Program-made: the position numbers and the translations under genes
Origin: Dinoroseobacter sp034111085
Lineage (GTDB): Bacteria > Pseudomonadota > Alphaproteobacteria > Rhodobacterales > Rhodobacteraceae
Direction: 5' to 3'
Length of the DNA stretch: 64,000 bases
NCBI GenBank assembly: GCA_034111085.1
Contig: JAWUXZ010000017.1
Span: 51,493-115,492 of the forward strand
Notes under the pieces: model-generated
The model's input: the letters and a program-made list of their open reading frames with translations, nothing else
Told to the model about the DNA's origin: nothing
Databases searched by the model: none
Shown: positions 41,836-50,512 of the stretch, one piece after another
Numbering within the stretch: position 1 is the first letter of the stretch
Layout of the letters: each line of letters opens with the position of its first letter

Positions 41836-43065
41836 CTAGTGCCCGCCCATCTCAAACCCAAGTGCGCGCGCAACGGTGAAGATATCCTTATCACCGCGCC
41901 CGCACATATTCATGCAAAGTAGGTGATCGGCAGGCAGCGTCGGCGCGATCTTCATCACATGGGCCAGCGCATGGGACGGCTCCAACGCGGGGATAATACC
42001 CTCAAGCTGACAACATAGCTGGAACGCCTCAAGCGCCTCCACATCGGTGATCGAGACATATTGCGCCCGCCCGATCTCGTGCAGCCATGCGTGCTCGGGA
42101 CCAATGCCGGGATAGTCGAGGCCGGCTGAAATGCTGAACCCCTCCAAAATCTGTCCATCATCGTCTTGCAGCAAATAGGTGCGGTTCCCGTGCAGCACGC
42201 CCGGACGCCCGCCAGTCAGCGAGGCGCAATGCTCCATCTTCGCATTCACACCTTTGCCGCCAGCCTCAACACCGATGATGCCGACCTCTTTGTCGTCAAG
42301 GAACGGAAAGAACAGCCCCATCGCGTTCGACCCACCACCAATGGCCGCAATCAGCGTGTCGGGCAAACGCCCCTCGGCCTCGTGCATCTGCTCGCGGGTT
42401 TCCTTGCCTATGATGGCCTGAAAATCGCGCACCATCGCTGGATAGGGGTGCGGGCCCGCGACTGTCCCGATGCAATAGAAGGTGTCGCGCACATTCGTGA
42501 CCCAGTCGCGCATCGCATCGTTCATCGCGTCTTTCAGCGTGCCACGCCCAGATGTGACCGGGATCACTTCTGCGCCGAGCAGCCGCATCCGAAACACATT
42601 CGGTGCCTGACGCTCGACATCATGGGCGCCCATATAGACGACGCATTGCAGACCAAACTTCGCACAGACCGTTGCCGTCGCAACGCCGTGCTGCCCCGCG
42701 CCGGTCTCAGCGATAATCCGCGTTTTGCCCATGCGGCGTGCGAGGATAATCTGGCCGAGCACATTGTTAATCTTATGGGCGCCGGTGTGGTTCAGCTCGT
42801 CGCGCTTCATGTAGATTTTCGCGCCACCCAGATGCTCGGTCAGCCGTTCGGCGTGATACAGCGGGCTGGGGCGGCCGACATAGTGCTTCCACAGGAAATT
42901 CATCTCTTCCCAGAAGCTCTCGTCGGTTTTGGCGTGCTCGTATTGCGCTTCCAGCTCAAGGATCAGCGGCATCAGGGTCTCAGAGACAAACCGTCCGCCG
43001 AAATCACCAAAACGGCCATTCTCATCAGGGCCGGTCATGAAGCTGTTTACGAAATCATCTGGCAT
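41836..43065 (-). CDS. trpB: Tryptophan synthase beta chain
   Basis: A 409-residue PLP enzyme joining indole and serine. The PLP lysine is in ELNHTGAHKINN, the phosphate-binding segment is GGGSNAMGLF, and AETGAGQHGVATAT is diagnostic. The start is MPDDFVNSFMTGPDENG. It lies 78 bp downstream of trpF; trpA is elsewhere (32625). Confidence 0.97.
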   Translation of the reverse strand: MPDDFVNSFMTGPDENGRFGDFGGRFVSETLMPLILELEAQYEHAKTDESFWEEMNFLWKHYVGRPSPLYHAERLTEHLGGAKIYMKRDELNHTGAHKINNVLGQIILARRMGKTRIIAETGAGQHGVATATVCAKFGLQCVVYMGAHDVERQAPNVFRMRLLGAEVIPVTSGRGTLKDAMNDAMRDWVTNVRDTFYCIGTVAGPHPYPAMVRDFQAIIGKETREQMHEAEGRLPDTLIAAIGGGSNAMGLFFPFLDDKEVGIIGVEAGGKGVNAKMEHCASLTGGRPGVLHGNRTYLLQDDDGQILEGFSISAGLDYPGIGPEHAWLHEIGRAQYVSITDVEALEAFQLCCQLEGIIPALEPSHALAHVMKIAPTLPADHLLCMNMCGRGDKDIFTVARALGFEMGGH

Positions 43066-43143
43066 GGGGTCTTCTCCTGTCGAGCACTTTACTTTGGTAG
43101 GAGAGAGTTAGCGCAGTGACAAGCCAAAGCCCGTCAAACGCGA

Positions 43144-43788
43144 TCATCCCCGCTGCGCCGCCGCCACAAACGCCGCAATCTTCGCCGCGTCCTTAACACC
43201 GGGTGCGGATTCAACGCCGCTGGACACATCGACCTGCGGCGCACCTGTCAGCGCCACCGCTTCGGCCACGTTCTCGGGCGTTAGACCACCCGCCAGCATC
43301 CAAGGCTTCGGCCAACGCCGGGCCGAGATCAGCCGCCAGTCAAAACTCAGCCCATTGCCACCGGGCAAAACAGCCCCCGTAGGCGGCTTGGCATCCACCA
43401 AAATCTGGTCGGCAACCGCTTCATACATCGCAAGCTTCTCAAGATCGCTGGCGTCTGCAATACCCACAGCCTTCATAATCGGCAGTCCGGTGCGAGCGCG
43501 CAACTCCAGCACGCGCTCAGGCGTCTCGGCCCCATGCAGTTGCAAGATATCCAGTGGCACCGCAGCGCAGATCGCATCAATCTCGGCGTCTGTGGCATTC
43601 ACCAGCAGCGCAACCTTGGCGATGCCGACCGGAACCTCGACAGCCAACGCGCGGGCCACATCAATCGAAACATGGCGCGGGGATTTCGGGAAAAACACCA
43701 AGCCCACATAACGCGCGCCCGCCTCAGCGGCAGCCACGACGTCTTCGGGGCGCGTCAGCCCACAAATCTTTACCGCTACATTTTGCAT
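43144..43788 (-). CDS. trpF: Phosphoribosylanthranilate isomerase
   Basis: A 214-residue TIM barrel. VKICGLTRPEDV carries the catalytic cysteine at about residue 9, DILQLHGAETPE follows, and the catalytic aspartate and phosphate sites lie in DVSSGVESAPGVKD at the end. It is followed by trpB and preceded, after 5 bp, by the lapA-like gene, so lapA-trpF-trpB may be co-transcribed with ihfB. Confidence 0.97.
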   Translation of the reverse strand: MQNVAVKICGLTRPEDVVAAAEAGARYVGLVFFPKSPRHVSIDVARALAVEVPVGIAKVALLVNATDAEIDAICAAVPLDILQLHGAETPERVLELRARTGLPIMKAVGIADASDLEKLAMYEAVADQILVDAKPPTGAVLPGGNGLSFDWRLISARRWPKPWMLAGGLTPENVAEAVALTGAPQVDVSSGVESAPGVKDAAKIAAFVAAAQRG

Positions 43789-43793
43789 TATAT

Positions 43794-44150
43794 TCAGCGC
43801 GCGTCGTCCAGAAGCGCCAGCACATCATCTTCGCCACGCGATTTGCGCTTGTCAGATTTCAGGGCTTCAACTTCGCGTTGCAGTTTTCGGGCTTCTCGGC
43901 CCTGACGGGTGGCTTCGATACGGTGCTTATGCTCGCGGAACCATTCCCAAATGAACCCAATCATCAGGCCTGCGGCAATGCCAATGAAGATCACCAGAAA
44001 CAGTGGCAGTTCAATCGACCACGAGAAGCCCGCGAAATCGCCGATCTCGCCTGGCAACAACCTCAAGGTCACGTCGCCGCTGTTGGCAATCGCCACGATC
44101 AGCAGAACGATCGCAAGACAGGCCAGCCATGCCCATTTCAAATACCGCAC
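43794..44150 (-). CDS. LapA domain (DUF1049) membrane protein
   Basis: A 118-residue protein with two membrane segments (about 5-24 and 47-68), between them a short periplasmic loop with IANSGDVTLRLLPG, and a cytoplasmic coiled-coil tail (RQGREARKLQREVEALKSDKRKS). LapA/YciS-type proteins help adapt LPS transport in E. coli. The position between ihfB and trpF is conserved in many alphaproteobacteria. Confidence 0.88.
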   Translation of the reverse strand: MRYLKWAWLACLAIVLLIVAIANSGDVTLRLLPGEIGDFAGFSWSIELPLFLVIFIGIAAGLMIGFIWEWFREHKHRIEATRQGREARKLQREVEALKSDKRKSRGEDDVLALLDDAR

Positions 44151-44155
44151 GATGA

Positions 44156-44443
44156 TTAGCCTTCTTGACCGTTCAGACGGTCGCGCAGCAATTTGCCGGT
44201 CTTAAAGAACGGCACTGCTTTGGCCTCAACGGCAACCGCGTCGCCAGTGCGTGGGTTGCGTCCGATACGAGCGTCGCGGGATTTGACCGAAAATGCGCCA
44301 AATCCGCGTAACTCTACCCGGTCGCCGCGCGCCATTGCTTCGACGACTTCATCAAAGACTGTGTTCACAATCCGCTCGACGTCGCGCTGATATAAATGCG
44401 GATTATCGTCGGCGATGATCTGAATGAGCTCTGAGCGTATCAA
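44156..44443 (-). CDS. ihfB: Integration host factor subunit beta
   Basis: A 95-residue DNA-bending protein of the HU/IHF family, MIRSELIQIIADDNPHLYQRDVERIVNTVFDEV. The beta-arm region is RVELRGFGAFSVKSRDARIGRNPRTG, with the invariant proline. It acts as a heterodimer with IhfA in nucleoid structure and regulation. It follows rpsA after a terminator, so it probably has its own promoter in the 264-bp gap upstream. Confidence 0.96.
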   Translation of the reverse strand: MIRSELIQIIADDNPHLYQRDVERIVNTVFDEVVEAMARGDRVELRGFGAFSVKSRDARIGRNPRTGDAVAVEAKAVPFFKTGKLLRDRLNGQEG

Positions 44444-44646
44444 ATCCCTGTCCTCCTGAAATTTCGTACGAATTATCTATAGGCCTAGAATGAGCCACGC
44501 GAAAAGCTAAACCCCACAAAAGCCAAGGAAATCGCTCAAATTATAGTCGTTACGGCTGAAACTGGCCCACTCGGGGCTCCAAATAGCGATTTCACGGAAC
44601 CGATATGCCTCGTTATCGATTCGGGGTCGCAGCCCCAGACACGAAA

Positions 44647-44678
44647 AAACCCCGCAACGCGTCTGCGCTGCGGGGTTT
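44647..44678 (-). terminator. Intrinsic terminator after rpsA
   Basis: AAACCCCGCA (minus strand, 44669-44678) pairs with TGCGGGGTTT (44647-44656), followed by TTTCGTG. It is 30 bp past the rpsA stop. Confidence 0.9.
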
Positions 44679-44707
44679 GGTTTTATCAAAACGCCGGGGC
44701 GTTAGGT

Positions 44708-46387
44708 TCAGTCGTCGCCCTTCAGCGCCGCACCAAGGATATCGCCAAGCGATGCGCCCGAATCAGAGGACCCGAACTGCTCGACCGCGTCTTTTTCTTC
44801 TGCGATCTCGCGTGCCTTGATCGACAGACCCAAGCGGCGGGTCTTGCTGTCGATGTTGGTAACGCGCACGTCGAGCTTGTCGCCCACGCCGAAACGCTCT
44901 GGGCGCTGCTCGGCACGGTCACGCGACAGGTCGCTGCGGCGAATGAAGGACTTCATACCTTCGTATTCAACCTCAATGCCGCCCTCTTCGATGGACGTCA
45001 CTTCAACCGTGATGATCGAGCCGCGCTTTACGCTGCCCGTAGCATCGGCGAACTTGTCGCCGCCCAAGGCTTTGATCGAAAGCGAGATACGCTCTTTTTC
45101 GACATCAACTTCCGAAACAACTGCCTGGACAACGTCGCCCTTGCGGTAGTTCTGGATCGCCTCTTCGCCACGTTCGTCCCATGACAGGTCGGACAGGTGG
45201 ACCATGCCGTCGATCTCGCCGGGAAGGCCGATGAACAGACCAAATTCGGTGGTGTTCTTGACCTCGCCTTCGACCTCGGTGCCCTCAGGATGGGTCTCAG
45301 CAAAGACTTCCCATGGGTTGCGCATAGTCTGCTTGAGACCAAGCGAGACACGGCGTTTGACCGGATCGATTTCCAGCACCATGACTTCCACTTCCTGCGA
45401 GGTGGAGACAATCTTGCCAGGGTGGACGTTCTTTTTGGTCCAAGACATCTCGGACACGTGCACAAGACCCTCGACGCCCGGCTCCAGCTCCACGAACGCA
45501 CCGTAATCGGTGATGTTGGTGACGCGGCCCAGATGGGTGCTTTCCAGTGGGTACTTGCCTTCCACGAGGCTCCAAGGATCTTCCTGAAGCTGCTTCATGC
45601 CAAGCGAGATACGGTGTGTCTCTTTGTTGACCTTGATCACCTGAACCTTGACCGTCTCGCCAATGGCAAGGATCTCGGAGGGGTGGTTTACGCGACGCCA
45701 TGCCATGTCGGTGACGTGCAGAAGGCCGTCGACGCCGCCGAGGTCCACAAACGCACCGTATTCGGTGATGTTCTTGACCACGCCGTCCACAGTCTCGCCT
45801 TCAGACAGCTTGCCGATAACCTCGGCGCGCTGCTCAGCACGGGACTCTTCCAAGATCGCGCGACGCGAGACAACGATGTTGCCACGGCGACGGTCCATCT
45901 TGAGGATTTGGAACGGTTGCTTGAGACCCATAAGCGGGCCTGCGTCGCGTACAGGGCGCACGTCGACTTGCGAGCCGGGCAAGAACGCAACAGCGCCGCC
46001 CAGATCGACGGTGAAACCGCCTTTGACCCGGCCAAAGATCGCGCCTTCGACACGCTCTTCGTCGCCGTAGGCCTTCTCCAGACGGTCCCACGCGGCTTCG
46101 CGGCGGGCTTTGTCACGGCTGATAGAGGCTTCACCGCGGGCGTTTTCCACACGGTCAAGAAACACCTCGACCACATCGCCGACATTAATGTCGGGCGCTT
46201 CGCCGGGGTTTGCGAATTCTTTCAGGTCAACGCGGCCTTCCATTTTGTAGCCGACGTCGATGATGGCTTGGCCCGCCTCGATGGCGATCACCTTACCTTT
46301 GACAACAGAACCCTCGTCGGGCGTGTCGATCTCAAAGCTCTCTGCGAGCAGGGCTTCGAATTCTTCCATGGTTGCTTTAGCGCACAT
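44708..46387 (-). CDS. rpsA: 30S ribosomal protein S1
   Basis: A 559-residue protein of six tandem S1 RNA-binding repeats, each seen by G-x-V-x-x-I-x-x-x-G-x-F-V segments such as GVVKNITEYGAFVDLGGVDGLLHVTDM and GRVTNITDYGAFVELEPGVEGLVHVSEMSW. It unfolds mRNA during initiation. Its usual neighbour cmk is 4 kb away here, because a GNAT/nitrilase fusion, a DUF2130 gene and small unknown genes intervene. It has its own promoter (46554-46582) and terminator. Confidence 0.98.
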   Translation of the reverse strand: MCAKATMEEFEALLAESFEIDTPDEGSVVKGKVIAIEAGQAIIDVGYKMEGRVDLKEFANPGEAPDINVGDVVEVFLDRVENARGEASISRDKARREAAWDRLEKAYGDEERVEGAIFGRVKGGFTVDLGGAVAFLPGSQVDVRPVRDAGPLMGLKQPFQILKMDRRRGNIVVSRRAILEESRAEQRAEVIGKLSEGETVDGVVKNITEYGAFVDLGGVDGLLHVTDMAWRRVNHPSEILAIGETVKVQVIKVNKETHRISLGMKQLQEDPWSLVEGKYPLESTHLGRVTNITDYGAFVELEPGVEGLVHVSEMSWTKKNVHPGKIVSTSQEVEVMVLEIDPVKRRVSLGLKQTMRNPWEVFAETHPEGTEVEGEVKNTTEFGLFIGLPGEIDGMVHLSDLSWDERGEEAIQNYRKGDVVQAVVSEVDVEKERISLSIKALGGDKFADATGSVKRGSIITVEVTSIEEGGIEVEYEGMKSFIRRSDLSRDRAEQRPERFGVGDKLDVRVTNIDSKTRRLGLSIKAREIAEEKDAVEQFGSSDSGASLGDILGAALKGDD

Positions 46388-46553
46388 ACGTAAATTAGTC
46401 CTTTGATGTTGCTATTCGGGCCATGCGGTTGTGTCCGCCGGTCTTTGAGGTTGATGGGTCAACGAGGCCGCCGTCCAAATAGCAATAAAGGGCCGGTTTG
46501 TGTCCGACCCCTTGATATTCGGGTTCTTGCCGTCGCTTTGCTCGACGCGCCCG

Positions 46554-46582
46554 CGTATAGAAGGGATTGCCGCGCCAAGCAA
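46554..46582 (-). promoter_or_regulatory. Promoter of rpsA
   Basis: Minus-strand TTGCTT (46577-46582), 17 bp, TATACG (46554-46559). The hexamers and spacing are the same type as those before rpmC and rplO. It gives a leader of about 160 nt. Confidence 0.7.
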
Positions 46583-46642
46583 GGCCCCGACGCGGTCCGG
46601 ACAAAGTCCAGACGGGGCCAAGACATAGCCCAGACGACGGTT

Positions 46643-46702
46643 GAGTATTTGTGCCTAGAAGAAGCCCGCGACTTCTGTCTTCTTCTAGGCACAAATACTC
46701 AC
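46643..46702. repeat. Perfect 23-bp inverted repeat with 14-nt loop
   Basis: Left arm 46643-46665 and right arm 46680-46702 are exact reverse complements. The arm begins TGAGTATTTGTG and ends CCTAGAAGAAG. It has no T-run on either side and lies 31 bp before the GNAT/nitrilase ATG. It could be a very stable leader hairpin, a protein-binding site or a small mobile repeat. I saw no second copy in this window. Confidence 0.85.
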
Positions 46703-46732
46703 TCATGCGCCAACCGCCGAAAAGGCCACCCC

Positions 46733-48280
46733 ATGCCCGCCTCCTCCAGCGCCAACCTCGAAGTCCGCAATGCCGAAACTGCCGATATTCCCGGCATCAT
46801 TGCGCTGTCACTCCGGGTCTACGCCGATGTCACCCCCTACACGCGCGGCCAGATCAATGGCCATATAACGGCGTTCGCCCAAGGCGCGTTCGTGGTGCTC
46901 TATGACGGCGAGGTCGTTGGCTATGTCGCCTCCACCCTACTGCGCGAGGACCGGATCATGCGCCCGCACCGCTGGGCCGAATTGACCGGCGGCGGCTATG
47001 CCAGCCAGCACAATGCCAAGGGCGATTGGCTCTACGGGATGGAAGTTATGGTCGATCCTGCACGGCGGCGCCTGCGCATCGGCAAGCGTCTCTATCAAGC
47101 GCGCGAACGTCTGTGCATCGATCTCGACCTCAAGGGCATCGCCTTCGGGGGTAGGATGCCCAGCTACCGTCGCCTGAAATCCAAATACCCCGATCCCGAT
47201 ACCTATCTGCAAGCCGTCAAAGACGGCGAGGTCAAAGACACCGTTCTCGCCTTCCAGATGAAGCAGGGTTTCGAGGCGGAGTTTGTCCTCAAAGGCTACG
47301 ATCCCGAAGACAAAGCCTCTGGCGGTAACGCCGTCTTGATGCTGTGGCGCAACCCCTACCGCGACGATCACTACGACGCCCAGCCTGTCACCCGCCAAGA
47401 TCCCGAGATCGTGCGCGTCGCAACCGTGCAGATGAAGGCGCGCAAGCTCGACAATCCCGAAGCGTTCTACAAATCCGTCGATTACTTCGTGAATATCGCC
47501 AGTGAATATGGCGGCGACTTCGTTGTTTTCCCCGAATATTTCACCCTGCAACTGCTCAGCATCGAAGAGCGCGAACTGCCACCGGACGAAGCCATCACCC
47601 GCGCGACCGAGCACACCGCCACCTTCGTCGAGCGTCTGCAAGCCATGGCGCTATCACGCAACATCAACATCATTGGCGGGTCACATGCGACCGTGGTGGA
47701 AGACGGCGACATTCATAACGTCAGCTACGTTTTCCTGCGCGACGGCTCTGTGCATACCCAAGAAAAGCTGCACCCCACCCCGGACGAGCGTAACTCGTGG
47801 GGCATCACAGGCGGCGACGAGATCAAGGCAATCAACACCGATTGCGGCCCCATTGGGGTGCTTATTTGCTATGATGTTGAGTTTCCCGAGACCGCCCGCC
47901 GCCTTGCCGACGAGGGCGCGCGAATCTTGTTCGTGCCCTACAATACTGACACCCGCGCGGGTCACTTGCGCGTGCGCTACTGCGCTCAGGCCCGCACGAT
48001 CGAGAATCAGATCTATGTCGTCACCTCCGGCATGGTCGGCAACCTCGACAATGTGTCCAACCTCGATATCCAGTATGCGCAATCCGCCATTCTGACGCCT
48101 TGCGATTTTGCGTTTGCGCGCGACGGCATCGCTGCTGAGGCGTCCGAGAATGTCGAGATGATTACCGTGGCCGACCTGAATATCGGCACGCTTTTGTGGT
48201 CACGCGCCCAAGGCTCTGTGCGTCCGCTCAGGGATCGTCGTTTGGATCTGTACCGCACCCGCTGGACGGATGGCGGCTAG
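46733..48280 (+). CDS. Fused GNAT acetyltransferase/carbon-nitrogen hydrolase
   Basis: A 515-residue protein; the start is put at the ATG 46733 (MPASSSANLEVRNAETADIPG). Residues 9-200 form a GNAT domain, with acetyl-CoA loop VMVDPARRRLRIGKRLYQ. From about 222 a nitrilase-type domain follows. Its catalytic triad is the Glu of VVFPEYFT, the Lys of QEKLHPTPDE and the Cys of GVLICYDVEFPE. Such fusions are known in several phyla, but the substrate is not. The stable 23-bp hairpin lies just upstream. Confidence 0.9.
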   Translation: MPASSSANLEVRNAETADIPGIIALSLRVYADVTPYTRGQINGHITAFAQGAFVVLYDGEVVGYVASTLLREDRIMRPHRWAELTGGGYASQHNAKGDWLYGMEVMVDPARRRLRIGKRLYQARERLCIDLDLKGIAFGGRMPSYRRLKSKYPDPDTYLQAVKDGEVKDTVLAFQMKQGFEAEFVLKGYDPEDKASGGNAVLMLWRNPYRDDHYDAQPVTRQDPEIVRVATVQMKARKLDNPEAFYKSVDYFVNIASEYGGDFVVFPEYFTLQLLSIEERELPPDEAITRATEHTATFVERLQAMALSRNINIIGGSHATVVEDGDIHNVSYVFLRDGSVHTQEKLHPTPDERNSWGITGGDEIKAINTDCGPIGVLICYDVEFPETARRLADEGARILFVPYNTDTRAGHLRVRYCAQARTIENQIYVVTSGMVGNLDNVSNLDIQYAQSAILTPCDFAFARDGIAAEASENVEMITVADLNIGTLLWSRAQGSVRPLRDRRLDLYRTRWTDGG

Positions 48281-48281
48281 A

Positions 48282-48581
48282 TCAGTCGCGTAAGATTGAG
48301 AGAAGTTTCTGCCGTCCGGTCAGCACTTTGGCCTCCGGCTTGGGAGCGTCGAAAATTGACAGACGCTTGGGGGCCTGCTTCTGCGGCACATGCTGCGGCG
48401 CAGAGCCGTCCAAATGCCGAATACGCTGGGATTTGAAGGCCGGGCTAAACACGCGTGGTTTACGCTCAGCATTTGCGACTGACAGCCGATCAAAAAGCGG
48501 CGGTAAATCAGCGACAGGCGCGCGGTGCGTGGTTTGCACCGTCGGTCCCTTCTCCATCCAACTCCGTATATCGCGCAGCAT
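48282..48581 (-). CDS. Small basic uncharacterised protein (99 aa)
   Basis: A 99-residue soluble basic protein starting MLRDIRSWMEKGPTVQTTHR and ending LTGRQKLLSILRD. It is mostly low-complexity and proline/lysine-rich in the middle, suggesting disorder. It converges on the GNAT/nitrilase gene, one base between stops. I know no family. Composition and length leave it uncertain. Confidence 0.55.
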   Translation of the reverse strand: MLRDIRSWMEKGPTVQTTHRAPVADLPPLFDRLSVANAERKPRVFSPAFKSQRIRHLDGSAPQHVPQKQAPKRLSIFDAPKPEAKVLTGRQKLLSILRD

Positions 48582-48679
48582 AGTCTAGTCCCCACCAGAT
48601 TTAGTAGAGGCTGACACATTTGGTGATTCGCGGCAATGCCCACGCTGAAAATCGATTCCTGCGCGGGTTTCTTGCTTTG

Positions 48680-49873
48680 TTACAGATCACTGGGCCCCTC
48701 CAGCAGGGGCAAATCGAGCCCCTCAATCACTGGCATAGCTTTGCCAGCAATCCCCTCGAGGTCCCCGTACATCCCCACCGTCGCCGCGATCACTCCGTCG
48801 ATTTGCTTCTCTCGTTTGGCCCATTGCTTGGTCAGGGATCGCCGCTCGCGGTCCAGATCGCTGCGCATATCCTCAAAGTGCTCGACAATCGCCTCGACCC
48901 TGTGGCGAAACTGCGGGCCCGTCAGATAGGCATAGACCAGCTCCATCTTGGTCTCTTGGCCCTCTTGGGACACCTTCGCCGCAGCAACTGCCAAAAGCGT
49001 CTGGCGCAACACCGCCGCGAGCGCCAACGCGTGGCTCGGCGCGCAGACCCAGACCCCGTCGACTTGCGCAAAGCTGTCCACGCCCTCGGGCCGCACCGCA
49101 CTGACCAGCACCGCCAGATCCGCGCCCGCCGCACGCTGATCGTCGCGCAGTTTTCCAAGCCATGCAGGCCCCCAATTGGCCGTGCGTTTGCTTTCCCACA
49201 AGATCGAACCCGCGCCGCTTGCCACACGCTGCAAAACATCTGCGCCCGACACGCCCTTTCCGACCGGCTCTAGCGCGTCCAGCGGGAACGCCGCCCCCAG
49301 TCGTTCTTCCAGAAGCACCTCCGCCGCCTCGCCCTGAAGCTGCTGGCTGCCTTGTTCGGACTTCTTCTTCAGCGCCTCGATCTGGCGTCGCATCGTATCC
49401 ATCTGCTGATCTTTCTCGGCCAGTTTCAGCGCCTCGGCCTCATGCGCTTCGGCCCGGACCTTGGCGACCTGCGCGCCCAGCGCAGCCCCCAACCGCTTTT
49501 CCAACTCTAGGTCCATCTCGCGGGCGCGCGCGTCCAATTCGCGCTCCTTTCGCAAGGCATCCGCTTGGGCCTTCTGCGCCTCGGCCAGCTTCAAATCCCG
49601 CGCTTTGGCTTCAACCTCCAAGGTCGCTAGTTGCGCAGCCGCTTGTTCGTGCGCATCCCGTGCGGCCACTTCCAGAGCTGCCATCTTCGCGGCCTGTGCG
49701 GCCACTGCATGACGCACCGCAACGCCTTCAATCTCGACCTTCTGCGCGGCGAGGGCCGCAACGCGCTCAGCCTCCATCCGTTCGCGCATATCCGACAACA
49801 TCGGACCTGCAAGCGTGTCTGTCAGGGGAATTTCCGCGCGGCATTCCGGGCAGGTGATTTTGGCGTCATCCAT
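48680..49873 (-). CDS. DUF2130 domain coiled-coil protein
   Basis: A 397-residue protein with an amino-terminal zinc-ribbon-like ITCPECRAEIPL, a long coiled coil (about 25-190, rich in A, E, K and R), then the DUF2130 core. The core includes GSILWESKRTANWGPAWLGKLRDDQRAAGADLAVLVSA, which recalls nuclease-like folds (E-x-K). Homologues are of unknown function. It is not coupled to a neighbour: a 60-bp gap separates it from the next gene. Confidence 0.85.
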   Translation of the reverse strand: MDDAKITCPECRAEIPLTDTLAGPMLSDMRERMEAERVAALAAQKVEIEGVAVRHAVAAQAAKMAALEVAARDAHEQAAAQLATLEVEAKARDLKLAEAQKAQADALRKERELDARAREMDLELEKRLGAALGAQVAKVRAEAHEAEALKLAEKDQQMDTMRRQIEALKKKSEQGSQQLQGEAAEVLLEERLGAAFPLDALEPVGKGVSGADVLQRVASGAGSILWESKRTANWGPAWLGKLRDDQRAAGADLAVLVSAVRPEGVDSFAQVDGVWVCAPSHALALAAVLRQTLLAVAAAKVSQEGQETKMELVYAYLTGPQFRHRVEAIVEHFEDMRSDLDRERRSLTKQWAKREKQIDGVIAATVGMYGDLEGIAGKAMPVIEGLDLPLLEGPSDL

Positions 49874-49933
49874 CAGGCGGCTCCGATCAAGGTTGCCCCC
49901 GTTCTAGCCGTGTGTAGCGTCCGACACGACCCC

Positions 49934-50449
49934 TCAGATGTCTTGTCCGCGCTCCGTCAACCGCTCCAACAACTGTCTTTGCAAAGGTACGGAATCCCCG
50001 CCGCCGAATTGCGCGCCGCCACTGGAATAGAGCGTGCCATATGTCTGCGCCGCCGTCACCGTCTGGGCGAGGCCTGAGATAAACTGGCGCGTCTCAAGGG
50101 ATGAAAACGGATGGATGAACACCGACCAAAGCCGCCCATTGGCGACGGCATATCGCGCGTCCAATGCAGTGTCGAAATTGGCCTGCATCAAGCGCCGCAA
50201 CTCAGCCTCATCAAGCGCATCTGCCGCGCGGATCGGAACCATCGCGCGCATTCTGTCCGCCGTCACATCCGTGACGACCAGCACGGGGATGTCATCAATC
50301 GTCAACTCAAACGCCGATCCGCTTATATTGGCATCGGCATCAATCGCCTCAACAATACGCGCCATCCGCTCCAGCGTCATCGGTGGCTCGGCCTCTTGGG
50401 CGGCAAGTGTGGTCGGCAACAAAAAAATCAGGATCAATACGCGCAGCAT
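49934..50449 (-). CDS. Exported uncharacterised protein (171 aa)
   Basis: Signal peptide MLRVLILIFLLPTTLAAQ with likely cleavage after LAA, then a 150-residue mature domain. The mature part has the pattern of short beta strands and helices seen in YbjN/type III chaperone-like folds (LTIDDIPVLVVTD...RRLMQANFDTALDARYAVANGRLWSVFIHPFSSL), but I do not claim that. It is probably periplasmic, with no operon partner in the window. Confidence 0.7.
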   Translation of the reverse strand: MLRVLILIFLLPTTLAAQEAEPPMTLERMARIVEAIDADANISGSAFELTIDDIPVLVVTDVTADRMRAMVPIRAADALDEAELRRLMQANFDTALDARYAVANGRLWSVFIHPFSSLETRQFISGLAQTVTAAQTYGTLYSSGGAQFGGGDSVPLQRQLLERLTERGQDI

Positions 50450-50512
50450 AGCAAACCTCTGGTTATGGACTTTCAGCCTAACCGCAAGACTTCCTCAAAA
50501 ACCATGCACGGT

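Larger units (their letters stand above)
46388..46732. other. Divergent intergenic region between rpsA and the GNAT/nitrilase gene
   Basis: This 345-bp gap holds the rpsA promoter (46554-46582) and a 23-bp perfect inverted repeat (46643-46702). Two near copies of ACAWAGYCCAGACG (about 46601 and 46624) lie between them. I see no ORF that looks real. Confidence 0.5.

Noticed and set aside
45197..46393. Long plus-strand open frame opposite rpsA
   Set aside because: Antisense shadow of S1 with no domain.
46403..46732. 110-residue upstream extension of the GNAT/nitrilase protein
   Set aside because: It would translate the rpsA promoter and the 23-bp hairpin; the GNAT fold begins just after the ATG at 46733.
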